A model generated the notes under the pieces. It saw nothing but the letters and a program-made list of their open reading frames with translations. It was not told the DNA's origin and did not search any database. This document shows positions 45,166 through 57,900 of a DNA stretch of 64,000 bases, piece after piece (within the stretch, counting starts at the first letter, position 1; every line of letters starts with the position of its first letter). The stretch spans positions 11,095,823 to 11,159,822 of the forward strand of contig OZ018408.1 of NCBI GenBank assembly GCA_963969595.1, given 5' to 3'. A program made the translations under genes and the position numbers. The DNA is from Neckera pumila (Eukaryota; Streptophyta; Bryopsida; Hypnales; Neckeraceae).

Positions 45166-47696
45166 ACAGCAGCGTATGCACTCTCATCAAGCTGCTGTTG
45201 GATTCTGCCTTTCTTACGGAACCCAAGAGTTGACTCCACCGTTGAATGTAAACTTCGGGGACAGTCTCTCTGTACAACTTGTACAGGATGTAGTAAGATA
45301 GTCAATTTTTGACGGAGTTCGGAAACGTGTTTACAGAAATGGGTGTACAGGTTGAATGCTCTCCGGACCGCTGCAATCTCACGGAGTAATATATGTAATT
45401 TTTGAATTCCATCACTTTTGTTGCGATTGATTACTGAACTCTGAGACACTATAACTTAACTACAGTAGACGACGTTGATGGAATTCACATTTCGAGTATC
45501 TCGCAGTTTAATTTTTGCTTGAAAAGTCGTAGTGAAGTGGAATCAGGAGCTAGAACAACCGTCCAGACTCGTTGCTTTCGTACGTGGACATATAAAAATG
45601 TGTAGATTTTTGTACCTTCACACATACAAATCAATATGAAAACCAGTGTTGCGGCAAATTGCATAGTCTCAGTTCCCAAATGTATTGTACACTCAAAGAT
45701 TCCCAACTACAGTACAAGTGGATCCCAAAAATTCTTCACTGAAGCTACCGACTTTACACTCATTCTTTCAGTGTCGCAAATGCGCAATTTCAAGTTTGAC
45801 AGTGCAACCATAGAAGAACAGAATTAGGAGAAACAATCTTGATTCAGGTAAGGTAGACCAGCCTATTACCACCCTGATCTGGAATCTGAATATCTTGGGG
45901 CCAATTTTAAGAACGGCACACATTTTTCAGAGGTGTGCGCTTGTTTCATGGATCAAATCCAAGTGGAATTATAATTTTCCAATTAAAATTGTAGTTTCTG
46001 TGAATTTTCCAAAGTGGTGGTCTACCCTGAAATTACATAACCGCCCATAGAATGGAGAGTCATAAACATCCCATAAATAATTCATAACTGCCTTTCTATG
46101 TATCTAATGCCATTTAAATAGGGGTGGAATCGGATGGAATTGGATGGAATTGGACGGAATTGAGGCCAATAGTAGGGAATATAAACCTTTGACAGGAAAT
46201 TCAAAAACTAATGACAATTGAACAAAATGTTCTATAGATCATCCGTTAAGGCAAATGGGAAATCTATAATTCTTGGTTACGAAGCTTTTCCTTGCTAGCA
46301 AGGGATTCTAAAAAATAATCCATCCAAGAAATGAATGGCACATTTCTTGGCGGTGGTTTATGTATTGTCATATAGTTTCCATTTCCAAACAATACGGAAT
46401 CTCTACCTAGTTCTCTCCACAATTTGTTCCTAAAGTTGGTTGCTATCTCTGTTACTCTCATTTTGTACAATATGACGGAGGTAGCATCTACTTCTCCCCA
46501 ATTAAAATTAGTCACTGGAATTGTTGACTATGTTACACTCATTTTTATACAAAATCCTTGGAACCACTCGACTCAATGAGGGTTCAAGGTCCACTGCTCA
46601 ACCTCAAACAAAGATTGAACAACTTTTTCTTGCTCTCGTTCATGGTTTGGTATTTTTGCATGGCGAAGGTGAAGTGTTAGAAATTATATGAGGGGTAGAA
46701 CAGTTTTATAGTCTTGGGATTTGCACGGTTGTGTAGTATAAGATAAGGCACCTACTTGAGGGCCTTTTTGAAAATAAGGTGCCCCAAGCGTGAAGGTGGA
46801 GCCTAAAGGCCGTTTAGAGGAGCTCTTTTATTTTTATTTTTTGTAGATTTTATAAATTGGAAGTTGTGGCTTTAGATAGATTTTATGGTGGGTTTTTGTA
46901 TGGTTTGGGATGCCATTTGTGAAGGGGGGGACTTATCGTGCCATCAAGTTTTGGTCACCCATCATGTTTTCTTGTAGAAATCAACAATTTCTTTTCAAAT
47001 TAGAAAATCAAGCAGAATATAGAATGTATGTAATGTAAGATATGGACGGACTTCTATGCAGAGTCAAAATCGGAAAATAATTTTTAAGCTTTAAAAATCA
47101 AAATTGCTTTTACCAACTTCCATAATGTGAGTAGGGAGAAACTACATTTTAGAAGTAGCTTGCATTGTTGTCAACCAAAAGCAATCAAAAATTCAAGTCC
47201 AATGTTACCCCCGATTAGACCAAGTGTTGATCCAATAAACACTTGAGAACTCATATAGGGTCATACAAAGTCAATTTTTTTACTAGATGTTTTCAAATTT
47301 TTGACACATGGTAGGCTTTTTAATACCAATCACATAAAAAAAAACCACAAATCCGATGGCTAGATATAGAGAGATTCTTGTCCGAAATTTTTTAGGCAAC
47401 TAAGACAACTGAAAGTAAATGTGGACCAAGCAAAGAAAGATGGGCAGGCAAGGTGTCAAGTAAGAATGCATAGGGTAGTTGGAAGGATAGACGGGCTAGG
47501 TGGTCTGGCTAGGAGGGATAGAATAGTCTACTACAATACATCACAATGGACAAGGGACTTTCAAGTGTAGGAGGGCTTGAAGCAAGTATGGGGTCTTGAT
47601 GTTGCCCAATAGAAAGGAAGCAAGCAAGCATTTAAAGTGACACACCTCAAATCAACTATAGGAGTCTCTACTACATCCTCCAAATAAAGGAAAAAT
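45166..47696. other. B3 3' region and intergenic DNA
   Basis: The B3 3' UTR likely covers the first 250 bases. Beyond that I see no supported gene. An 83-codon minus-strand frame at 46264-46515 is not recognisable. GGATGGAATTGGATGGAATT near 46130 is a short imperfect repeat. Confidence 0.5.
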
Positions 47697-47701
47697 GCAA
47701 G

Positions 47702-47988
47702 TGTCACGACTACAACATTCCAACTGGACGTGAACATAGGAGGGGAACTAAAGAACCAAAGAGGAAAGGATCCCAAAGGCGGTTAGTTGAAGGTAGTTAG
47801 AGAAGATTGGATTAAAGCCTAGTGAGGGAGGCGATGTCCCTCACTTGGCATATTCTCAATACAATGCAAGTTTTCCACTCTTGTGTCTTGGCTTCCATAT
47901 TTTGTTGTTGATTCTGATGGATGCTAGGTGATTTTGCATGAACCTTGGAGTAGGAAGCACCGACGCTTTTGAACCATGAGTCTTGACA
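47702..47988 (+). repeat. 5' LTR of Chromo-2
   Basis: It runs TGTCACGACTACAACATTCC ... CATGAGTCTTGACA. A TATA-like ATTAAAG lies near 47811, with ACTTGGCAT (47843-47851) about 32 bases downstream, the predicted mRNA 5' end. Confidence 0.92.
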
Positions 47989-49650
47989 TTATGCCAAGTC
48001 TATTAATCGTCCCTGCTTCCATGGAATTGCCAAGAAGCGCATGTCGACCAAACAAGTTGCACGAGAGAGGAAAGTGGCGCTCTACAAGAACAAGGCAGTA
48101 AAATAATTGACCACCAATGACAAATGGCCGTCATCGTTTGGCCGCCTTGCAATGTCATGTGCCGTTGGGATTTGGCAAGAAAATCAACTTTGGTGATTTA
48201 AAAAACTACAAATTTGCAACAGATTTATTGACTAAAGCATTTCAAGATTGTGTTGTATAATATTGATTGAATGGAATGTTTACTAATTGTGGGTCTCAAA
48301 GAAACCAAGTTCATATAGTCTTAAATTATGAATTTTGACAACAATGGTGGCTTGGTAATAGCATGTATAAACATCAACCTCTAAAGGACCAAGGTCTTTT
48401 TTCTGCCAAAAAACACTCAAAACTGCCATTTCTATAGCAAAGAGTAAAAAAAATTGAACAGTTTTTTTTTTTTGACATCTAATTGTAGGATATTACATCC
48501 AACTAGTATGACAATGTGTGGAAAAAATTTCAGAATTTTTGACCACACAAATTGCAAGATATCTGTGTTTAAAGAGAAAAAAACAAATTTTTCAACACAT
48601 TGCGGGACTAGATTTTATGACTTTGAACATTTGTAACTTAATATTTTGCACTACAAAGTTTTGAGCTTTTAATCTTTATAGTGGAGAATTGAGTTGAGAG
48701 TCTAAGAAAAAAAAAGAAATCCAAAAAAAATTAATTTTCATTATTAAAAAAATTGTTAAGTAGAAGTAGGTACGAGATAGAAGGAAAATCTAAAATATTA
48801 ATATCTTTTATGTGGAATTAAAAAACACTGATCTCAATGGTGAGATTGTTTTAGCAATAAAACTAGACCTTATGGACCTTTTTTTTTTGAAAAATTGTTA
48901 AAATTGCATTCAAAAATGAATCCTACAATTTATTTTTTTCAAGTAGATGCTCTAAGTGCCCGAAAAACAAGATTGTCCATAACCTCCTCATAACAAATCC
49001 AAATGAAATGAATCAAAGCTTCCCTATTAGACAAAATATTATCTATAAGGAAAAGAATTTTAAAAAATTTTAAAAATTAAATTGCAAATTTTTTTTGCTA
49101 CCCCACGTCCCCTGTTTTGAGCTTATTTGGGCATAACTTTTTTTCCAAGCACTGATTGAAAAAAAATTATATTTCCATGAAGCTTAGTAATTTTCCTATC
49201 TTTGAAAAAAAATTTCAAAAAATCACGACAAAAACTCAGCCCATAGGTACCTGTCCAAAATCCCATTTGTCCCCTGAAGGGACAATGGTTCTTTAGGGAT
49301 TAAAAGTTATATTATTCTAAATTAATGATATCATTATTACTTTATGACCTATATATTACAATGTGAATCTTTGTGTCAAAATATGGTTTGATTTTATGAG
49401 CCATATAATATTTTTAAAAGCACATAATACTAGAGGAGAAAGTTTAGATTGCTGCTAGTTCGAGGATTTTTATGTATGGATGCTGAACTGGGCCTCGGTG
49501 AGTTTGATTACCCATGAAAAGAAGAGCCGACCTTGACGGAGCCAGAGACAAAAGTTGCCATGAACGCTGGGCTTCTACAAACAAATTATTATCTTGCCTC
49601 AATATGAATACATGCATCAAGCCTCTGACCTAATTTGCAACTAAGCATGG
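47989..49650 (+). other. Non-coding leader of Chromo-2
   Basis: About 1.66 kb separate the 5' LTR from the first recognisable gag sequence. It is AT-rich with many A/T runs and no open frame of note. It may be an unusually long leader or contain an unrecognised old insertion. Confidence 0.6.
47990..47999 (+). promoter_or_regulatory. Putative self-priming primer-binding site of Chromo-2
   Basis: TATGCCAAGT, starting in the two-base spacer after the LTR, is the reverse complement of ACTTGGCATA at 47843-47852 in the LTR, 30-odd bases after a TATA-like box. The same geometry is seen in Chromo-1. No tRNA-type TGG primer site is present. Confidence 0.5.
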
Positions 49651-50762
49651 TTGGTGTGCTCGGATGTAATTAAATTGTGGTGGAAATTTTATTATAACAT
49701 GGTCGTGGATGAGGAGAGACCCAATGAAGAAATTACACAACCACTTCCCAAAGGAATCGGATCTGAGTGGGTGAATTTCATTCAACAACAAGTGCAAGCG
49801 GTATTCCAAACGGCAATGCCTCACATTGTGCAACAAATTTCAGAGCAAGCTATATCACGACCAAGTCCAATATCTCCACCGGCATCCAAAGGAGGGAACA
49901 ATCCTCTTGGACATCCAAGGTCTAAATTATGCAACGGGGAAGATTTTGGAGACCGAGATTCAAGGTGGTGGCACCAGAAAAGAAGGGTGGAGATGTCTAC
50001 AAGTGGTTTGCCCAACTCCGTTTGGTGTTCCGAGGTAAGCCCCGGGCCTATCAATATGACGAGGATAAAATTGCTTATGCACTTTCATATATGAGTAGTG
50101 CAGCACAGAATTGGGCAATGCCAATTTTTCAAGCATTGGACAAAAGAAGACCCCACGAACTATCAGTGAATTATAATGCATTTTGAGAAGCGGTCATTGC
50201 CGTTTATGGAGATATTGATTGCAAAAGTACGATGGAGGACTGCCTTGGAAAAATTCAACAAACGGGATCTTTGGCAATATATATTTTCCTATGTAATAAA
50301 TATGCCGCCCAAGTTTATTAGAATGAGCCAAGTTTGGTGGCTCGGTTACGTGGGGGATTAAAAGAAGAAATTCTTGATGCAATTGCCATCGCAGAAAGCC
50401 AACTGCGTCGACTACAAGAATGGATGTCCATGGCATTGCGTATTGATGAGCGATTATGGTCTCTGCGCCAAAATCGATGTCCATCAATTCCAACTTCGCA
50501 TCCACGGGATCATGTTGGGCGATCCCACCCTACCTCAAGGAGTTCCGGACCTATACCTATGGAGATTGATGCCATCTCTACAACGACAACTATGGCAAGG
50601 ATGGCGGCCAATTGCTTAGAATATCAAAAGTTGGAGAAATGTTGGGGATGTGGGTTGCTTGGACATGTGCGGGCAAGGTGCCCCACCAATCCATCCAAAC
50701 CATATTCCTTAGCAGTTATAGGAGAAGAAGAGGTTGGAGGGAGCAAGGCGGGAAAAGGCTAG
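49651..50762 (+). pseudogene. Chromo-2 gag, frameshifted
   Basis: The start region (VNFIQQQVQAVFQTAMPHI) shifts frame near 49930 into capsid-like sequence (FKVVAPEKKGGDVYKWFAQL, then YALSYMSSAAQNWA). A further shift and a stop near 50180-50330 precede a Leu/Arg-rich segment and a zinc knuckle C-X2-C-X4-H-X4-C (CWGCGLLGHVRARC) near 50640. It encodes the nucleocapsid protein of the element and is clearly broken. Confidence 0.85.
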
Positions 50763-51361
50763 GCCGGGACTCAAGCCATTCATTCGATACCCGGGCATGC
50801 CTCAAACCGCAGCAAAAACAGTATCAAAGTGGGACCTAGTTGATGGGCCTACTTTGTTTGAGCAGCCAAGCAGGCCTACCACACCACACTACTTACATGC
50901 AACCACGGAGCCAGAGACACATCTAATTATGGAAGCTCGTATCAACTCACTTGTTGCAACCAACCTTGTGGATTCAGGTGCCACCGGAGTTTTTATAAAT
51001 CAAGATTTTGCACGGAATTGTGGAGTGGAAGTACGGCCTAAATTAACTCCACAGGAGGTTTGGGTTATAGACGGGCAGAGTTATTAATTTTGGCCTTATC
51101 ACCCATGAGGCAATATTTGAATTGATAGTAGGAAGTCACCGTGAAATAATAGTGGCTGACCTTACCAATACTAGCTGTTATCATTGTATTTTGGAAATAC
51201 CGTGGCTCGTGCGGCATGACCCTACAATTTGTTAGTCTCAGAATCATGTGATTTTTGACTCAGTTTATTGCCACCAACACTGCCTGCAATAAACAATAAC
51301 AGAATTAAGGGCCACAGTAGGTGAACCAAAGAAATCTAAAGGTAATTCCCTATTCCAAGAC
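50763..51361 (+). pseudogene. Chromo-2 aspartic protease region, broken
   Basis: LVDSGATGVFINQDFARNCG near 50965-51030 is the retropepsin active-site segment of Ty3/gypsy proteases. The frame stops near 51085 (after VWVIDGQSY). A remnant of the second half (related to 'ILGIPWLVRHDP') is visible in another frame near 51190-51225. Confidence 0.85.
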
Positions 51362-52690
51362 ATGGTGGGCAGTTGTATTCATCCAGGATCTATGGTTGGT
51401 ACAAATTTGATTGTGCCACTAGAGAAAAAGAAGTTTGTTGTAGGCCATCAAGAAGGGAAACTTGTACCTAATCAGGCGCAAGGTTTGGAGGAGCGAATCT
51501 TCTTGAGCACTACTAGTCAGTCTGGAAAGACAAACACTGGCCAGTCCCAACTGGTAGTGCCAAAACATGCCTTATTGTTAGCGGCAGCATTCCAATTATC
51601 AGCAAAGGAAGCAGAGTTATATGTATTGGAAGTGTCAGACTTGGTTGACGAGAGCAAAGCCAAGGATGAACTTAATCAACAAATTCCTAAAGAATATCAT
51701 GATTTATTAGAGGTTTTCAGTGAAAAAGCCTCCAATGAACTACCCAATCATAGTGGGTCGGACATGAAGATAGAGTTCAAGGAGGGACAAGAACCGCGTA
51801 ACACTGGACTGCGGCCAATGTCCCCAGTGGAGCTCAAGGAACTTTGGCGATATCTAGAGGAAAATTTAAGCAAGGATTGGATTTGACGTTCCAAATCTCC
51901 AGTCTCTACCCCCATTGTGTTTGCCAAAAAAAAAGACGAATCTATCCGCATGTGTGTGGACTATAGGAATTTGAACAAGGTTACGGTAAAAAATCAATAC
52001 CCCCTTCCTTTAATTCCTGACTTAACTGATTGTTTGGTAGGGGCAAAAATATTTATAAAATTGGATATTAGGCAAGCATATTATCAAGTGCAAATGGCAA
52101 GGGGCCATGAATTTAAAACATCTTTCAAAACTTGTTATGGATTATTTGAGTATTTAGTGATGCCTTTTGGCTTAACAAACGCCCCTGCGCAGTTTCAAGC
52201 CCACATGCAAAATACTTTTTATGATTTACTGGATATCTCAATCGTAATTTATTTAGACAACATTCTCATTTTTTCAAAAAACTTAAAAGAACATCAAGAA
52301 ATTGTCCAAGAAGTTCTCCGTCGGTTGCATTGGCACGGTCTTTATGCCAAAGCTTCTAAATGTCAATTTCACCAAAGCTCAGTGGAATTTTTGGGAATGA
52401 TGGTTTCAGAAAAAGGGTTAGAAATGCGTCAATATAAGGTGCAGGCAATTCAAGAATGGCCAATCTCAAAGACGGTGTAGGAGGTTCAATCCTTCCTAGG
52501 ATTTGCTAATTTTTATCGCCGTTTCATTTGCAATTATTCAAGAATTACTATCCCTTTTACATAGCTAATACAAAAAGATCAACGGTTTGAATGGACTCCT
52601 TTAGCAGATGAATCATTTAAAGAACTCCGGTCCCGTTTTACTAAGGCACCGGTTCTAATTCACCCGGATTTTGAACGTCCTTTTGTAGTG
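51362..52690 (+). pseudogene. Chromo-2 reverse transcriptase, active site YLDN
   Basis: A linker frame (51362-51886: PKEYHDLLEVFSEKASNELP) ends in a CGA-to-TGA-type stop. The RT core follows at 51917-52480: [64 protein letters not shown] and EFLGMMVSEKG. The catalytic box reads YLDN in place of YLDD, so the second metal-binding Asp is lost. The thumb/connection (SFLGFANFYRRFI) is interrupted by two stops near 52480 and 52563. Confidence 0.92.
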
Positions 52691-54048
52691 GAAACTGACG
52701 CTTTTGATAATGCTACAGGTGCGATTTTATCACAATATGGGGATGCATATTGGAGCTCTAAGATGCAACCCAACAAGCAAAACTATGATATATATGACAA
52801 AAAAATTGCTAAGCATTGTACTGGCATTTCAAGAGTGGCGGGTCTATCTTGAAGGGTCACCACACCAAATTCGAGTAATCTCAAACCACAAAAACTTAGA
52901 ACATTTTTTAACATCCAAACAACTCAACCGGCGACAAGCTCGATGGTTGGAGCAACTCTCGGCTTTTGATTTTGAAACCCACCACCGATCAAGGACATTG
53001 AATGGGCGCGCGGATATGCTTTCAAGGCAACCGGATATCCTAAAGGATTCCTCAAAGGAATTCAAACCACTATTGCGTTTGGTAGCCATGGAAGCATGTG
53101 AGCCGATATGGATCGATTTTCAAATCATTGAGCGCATTAAAGTAGCTATGGAAGAAGATACCACACTTAAGCCAATATTGGCATTTTTTATGAATAACCC
53201 CGACCAGGCCCCGGCCAACATCTGCCAGCAGGATTACAAAATGAACAACGGGATCCTCTATTTTCATGATGCCATTTATATACCAGATGACAAGGGGATA
53301 AAACAACAAATATTACGTTCTAGACATGATGCCCCAACAGCAGGGCACCAAGGCCGGGCAAAGACTCTAGATTTGGTAACGAGAACTTTCTATTGGCCCA
53401 CACTCCGAAAATATGTTCATCGGTATGTGGACAGCTGCGACTTATGCCAACATTCAAAACCCACACATCATCCAATTCCGGCAGCAGAGGCACCATGGAA
53501 ACGGGTCACGGTTGATTTTATCGTTAAATTACCAAAAAGCAATGGATGTGATTCAATATTGGTCGTTGTGGACAAAAATACCATGTTAGCACATTTTATC
53601 CAAACAAATGAAGCAATCGATTCTGCTGCAACAGCTGCACTATATCTCTAGTACATATGGAAACATCACGGGACCCCTAACAAAATTATATCTGATTGTG
53701 GATCTGTCTTTACCTCCAAATTTATGAAACGGCTATGCAAACTTCTCCGAATTCAACTTGCTCCCATGATAGCTTTTCATCTGCAATGAGACGACCAACA
53801 GAGAGGGTGAATCAAGCGCTAGAGCAATTTTTATGCATGTTTACAACCAAACGCCAAGATGACTGGGCTGAACTTCTTCCAATAGCAGAGTTTGCCTATA
53901 ATAATGCAATCCACTCAGCTACAAGTTTTTCACCATTCTACGCTACTTATGGGTATCACCCAGCATTGTCTTTTACGGTGCCCTCGTCTTCAAGTGTCCC
54001 AGCAGCAGAGAGGATTCAACTTTTAAAAAAATACATGAAGAGGTTAAG
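52691..54048 (+). pseudogene. Chromo-2 RNase H and integrase
   Basis: RNase H remnants include a frameshift near 52740 and then VISNHKNLEHF (family usually T-D-H-K), RRQARWLEQLSAFDFETHH and GRADMLSR. The integrase zinc region has HDAPTAGHQGRAKT and CDLCQHSK. The core has VDFIVKLPKS, VDKNTMLAHF, then after a stop at about 53649 SDCGSVFTSKF and PTERVNQALEQFL, so the three acidic residues can all be found. FAYNNAIHSATSFSPFYATY follows. Stops and frame changes near 53650 and 53780 break it. Confidence 0.9.
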
Positions 54049-54641
54049 ATGATGACCAAAATTGCAGGAGACCAAGCCAAATGCAACTATGACCGAGGTG
54101 TGCAATTGCAACCTTCTTTTCAAATAGGTGATAAAGTGTTACTTCGTCATGATAATATTTCTACAACGGCACCGATGAAAAAACTAGAGTCCAAGTTTCT
54201 AGGACCATTTTCCATTATTTCTAAATTATTTGATTTAGTTTATCGGCTTAAATTACCTAAGGCTCTCCATATTCACAATGTATTTCACGTATCTCTATTG
54301 GAAAAATATCGACCTGATACCATTCTAGGCCGCAAACACAAACCACCTCCACCCATTATAATCGCGGAAGGAGATATTGAGTGGGAGGTTAGTAAAATTT
54401 TGGATTTGCAACTAAGTGGGCGATAGAAAAAACTCCAATATCTTGTTGCCTGGGAGGGATATGGCCTCAAGGAAAACTCATGGGAACTGGCCAAAAATTT
54501 GCACAATGCCCCAGATGTGGTTGATGAATTTCACAAGACTCATCATAAAGCACTAGGAAAAAATGATCACCAATTATTTCAAAAGTCTAAAGAACTAGAT
54601 TATAAGACATATGAACTTAATGCCACAAAAGAGGGGGTTAA
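54049..54641 (+). pseudogene. Chromo-2 integrase C-terminus and chromodomain
   Basis: QIGDKVLLRHDNISTTAPM and FLGPFSIISKLFDLVYRLKL belong to the integrase C-terminal (GPY/F-like) module. A chromodomain follows (EWEVSKILDLQLSGR, one stop, KLQYLVAWEGYGLKENSWE). Chromodomains of this kind target integration to marked chromatin. The segment ends just before the polypurine tract AAAAGAGGGGG (about 54627-54637) and the 3' LTR. Confidence 0.9.
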
Positions 54642-54927
54642 TGTTATGACTACGTCGTTCCAATTGGAAGTGAACATAGGAGGGGAACTAAAGAACCAAA
54701 GAGGAAATGATCCCAAAGGCGGTTATTTGAAGGTAGTTAGGGAAGATTGGATTAAAGCCTAGTGAGGGAGGCAATGTCCCTCACTTGGCATATTCTCAAT
54801 ACAATTAAGTTTTCCACTCTTGTGTCTTGGCTTCCATATTTTGTTGTTGATTCTGATGGCTGCCAGGTGATTTTGCATGAACCTTGGAGTAGGAAGCACC
54901 GACGCTTTCGAACCATGAGTCCTGACA
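54642..54927 (+). repeat. 3' LTR of Chromo-2
   Basis: It runs TGTTATGACTACGTCGTTCC ... CATGAGTCCTGACA, aligned end to end with the 5' LTR apart from scattered substitutions and one small indel. GCAAG follows at 54928-54932, matching the 5' flank. Confidence 0.92.
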
Positions 54928-54932
54928 GCAAG

Positions 54933-57900
54933 TGGAGTGAATGAATTGTGAGATTGTACAAAGCGGAGTCTTACATTGCGATTAGTACCCACCACCCTCA
55001 CTAGCATTCACTAAATTCAATCATATCAAGCTCTACTACTACTCTAAAATTTAGTACCTACCAAATAATAATTACATATCCACTTCCCCACCTCTTTCTT
55101 TTCCACCAATTTCAAATTCTCTTGCATCCTATAACTACTTCTTGCAATTGCTACGGTGATAGAGAGTTTATCAGAGGGTTGGGAGAAGGAAATAGAAAAT
55201 GGGTATGTATTTTCTAAAGGGCTTCACTTGTATTGGATTCCGCTTTCAATTCTCCTACAAGCAAGATGCCTCAAAGGAGGAACCAAGTGCCAAGATGGAA
55301 GGAAAAAGGGATACATAGGACTCTATTTGCATCATTTATAGTATTAGACTTCAATTTTGATTCATTTCTTGAATTCTCTATGAAATTCAAGCTGTTATTT
55401 TCTTGAACTTATTGCTTTTGCTACTTTTTTTCATTTACAGTCTATCTCTTAGCAAAAGTCTTTGCATTGCAACTCTAGATTGAAGGCATTGGAAGCTTCT
55501 TCAAGTAGAGCTTTGACATCTCCACCTCAAAGTACCATTACAAGTCCTACAAGGGACACTAACTTTCCTTGGAAACTACAACCCAATTTTTTTTACAGTC
55601 AATGATTTGTGGAGAAGCGGAGGAGAGAATCAAATTGCAAATATTTCTCAAAAGATGGATTTGGAGATAGTGATTATAGAAGAGAGGAAGAATTGACCCT
55701 CAAAGACTTGCTATGGTCCAAGGAACTTTTCTAAATGAACAAAGAGGAAAAGTGAAGGGATTACTTCAAGGTCAAAAGAGGTGCACACTGCTCCAATTGC
55801 TAAAGAATCTCTACTTGTTGCTGGTGGAGAAGGGTGGAAGGAAGGAAGGGCAAGAATAGAGGAGAAGAAGGGCAAGAGGGGGCATGGACTATTGCAATGA
55901 GATGTTGGTCAGAGGGGATGAAGGAGGCCAAGCGGGGAAGGGGTGGAGATGAGGATGGAGATAGCTAGGGATGGAGGAAGGGATGGAGGAAAGGATGGAA
56001 GGATGTTGGCAAGTTGAGGATGGAAAAGGGACTTCAGCTAGGGATCAAAGGCCAAGAAGCAGGTGTTTGGAATCCACACTAGAGAAAAAAGGGCCAGCCT
56101 AAATTTTTTAGGCCAGGAAGTGGGACTCCTTCACCGCACTTTCAAGTATTTATCGTGAATCATTTTCACATGAAAATGGAGAAAATTTATACAATGGAGG
56201 AGATTGTAGGAAAGAACATATTTAGCATGATTTATCTAATTTCATTGAAGAATATGAACGTTTTAGAAAAATTGCCCCAATTCCCCAACTTCCTCCACTT
56301 GCACAAAGACGTAGGTAGAGAATTCAAAGTAAAGTTCTTATGCACAAAAGTGGGAGTGAGAAATTGGTGTCAAAGTGGGAAAGTTGTGAGGACAAAAAGG
56401 ATGATGATTGGGAAGGTCTAGGTAGTTTTTGCGACCTCAATATCATAAAATAATATTAGGATGCTACTTGGTGCCAAGATCACTTATCATATAATCTTGA
56501 GCCTATATAATTTACCAAGGCATCTAGAGTCAAACTTTATTAGAAACAAATTGCCAACCATAATGCAATTATTTGAAGTATTTGGGCCTTTCAATGTTTA
56601 TTGTTCAGTTGTATTTGAGAACAATGCTAAGGAAGTTGATAGATCATGGAAAACTATGGGTGGAGAGAAATTGTAAAGATATTACTGTACTGGGATTGAA
56701 GGCCTTTTCTAGTTCTTCTATACATGGACATGAAACATCAATTGAACCAAAAGCACTATTGGCATAGAAAAGGGTCTAAATTCCATTGTCCTAAGATTTT
56801 TAGGTTTATGAACTGAGTGCGCTTTGAGGCATTGACAAGATGCTTATATGTCACTAATCTGGCCAACTAAGGGCATGAGAAAAATGTACTTGAGTATGAT
56901 AAAATGGGGCAAGAGTGACGATTGATAAATTGAATATATAGTTACATGTTATCATTTTGCACATGGAGAGGAATAACATGTAACTATTCAAAATGTACTT
57001 ATTTTGTGATAGTCACAAAGTTACGCAATTTCATTTATTTTTAAATTCCAAGTTACATTGTACATACCTCAAATTTTTTGGAGGACAACAAAGTTGTATT
57101 TTCTATTTAGAGGCTTGAGAGTCACACTCACAAAATCTAATTTTGTAGTTCACCACAAATTTGTATATATTGGAATTGAAAGCACTTTTTGAGCATTGGC
57201 ATACATTCACTTTGAAGAAATCATGAAGACCGTGGACATTGGAGAAGGTGAAATATTCATAATTGTATATTAAATTTAGTTTTTTAATATAAAAAAATAG
57301 GACTTGTAAAGGTGATGGACCCATATTTTTATTGTTAAGATTGTCCAAAAAAAAATCTTAATTCACAAGAATTCATTAGAAATTAGCTATTGCATTACTA
57401 CATTTTAGACCTCCTTGTATGGCTAGTTGATTTAGTGTAAGTTAGACTCCATAATTGCATAAGTGTACCTAACAAAATTTAAAATTCAGTGGTGAAGAGA
57501 CTCAATTCTTGAATACTTTGAATTTTATTCCAAGAAGGCCTAAAGTCTATTGTTCCTATTGCGCAATGATGAAAAAAAAGTTTTTAAAACTTTAAACGTT
57601 ATAATCTTATAATCCACGCAATCAAATGAGATGAAATTTTTTTCACATGTTAGAAAAATATATTACAATAGTTTTTAACAATTGAAGTTTTAAAAAATGT
57701 TTCAATTTTCATTTAGACCAATACACAGAAAAATGTAGTCCGACTTGAAATTTTTGACAATGTCTCCTGAAAAACACTCACAGTCCTTGAGGGATTAAAT
57801 TAGTCAGCTGTCAAATACTTGCCTTCCTAATTTTTTGTGGGACTCTTCCAAGAATTTTTCTAGCCAAAAAATCTAAATGTTTCAAGTATAATCAATGATA

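Larger units (their letters stand above)
47702..54927 (+). mobile_element. Chromo-2: decayed Ty3/gypsy chromovirus with both LTRs, plus strand
   Basis: Direct LTRs 47702-47988 and 54642-54927 flank gag, protease, RT, RNase H, integrase and chromodomain in Ty3/gypsy order. GCAAG lies on both outer sides (47697-47701, 54928-54932), a 5-bp target duplication. The LTRs differ at about 16 positions by eye over roughly 286 bases, so the insertion is not recent. Several stops and frameshifts and a damaged RT active site (YLDN) show that it is inactive. Confidence 0.93.

Noticed and set aside
45845..46029. Possible hAT-like MITE with CAGG...GTAGACCA ends
   Set aside because: The inverted ends are short with an internal gap and no 8-bp duplication flanks them.
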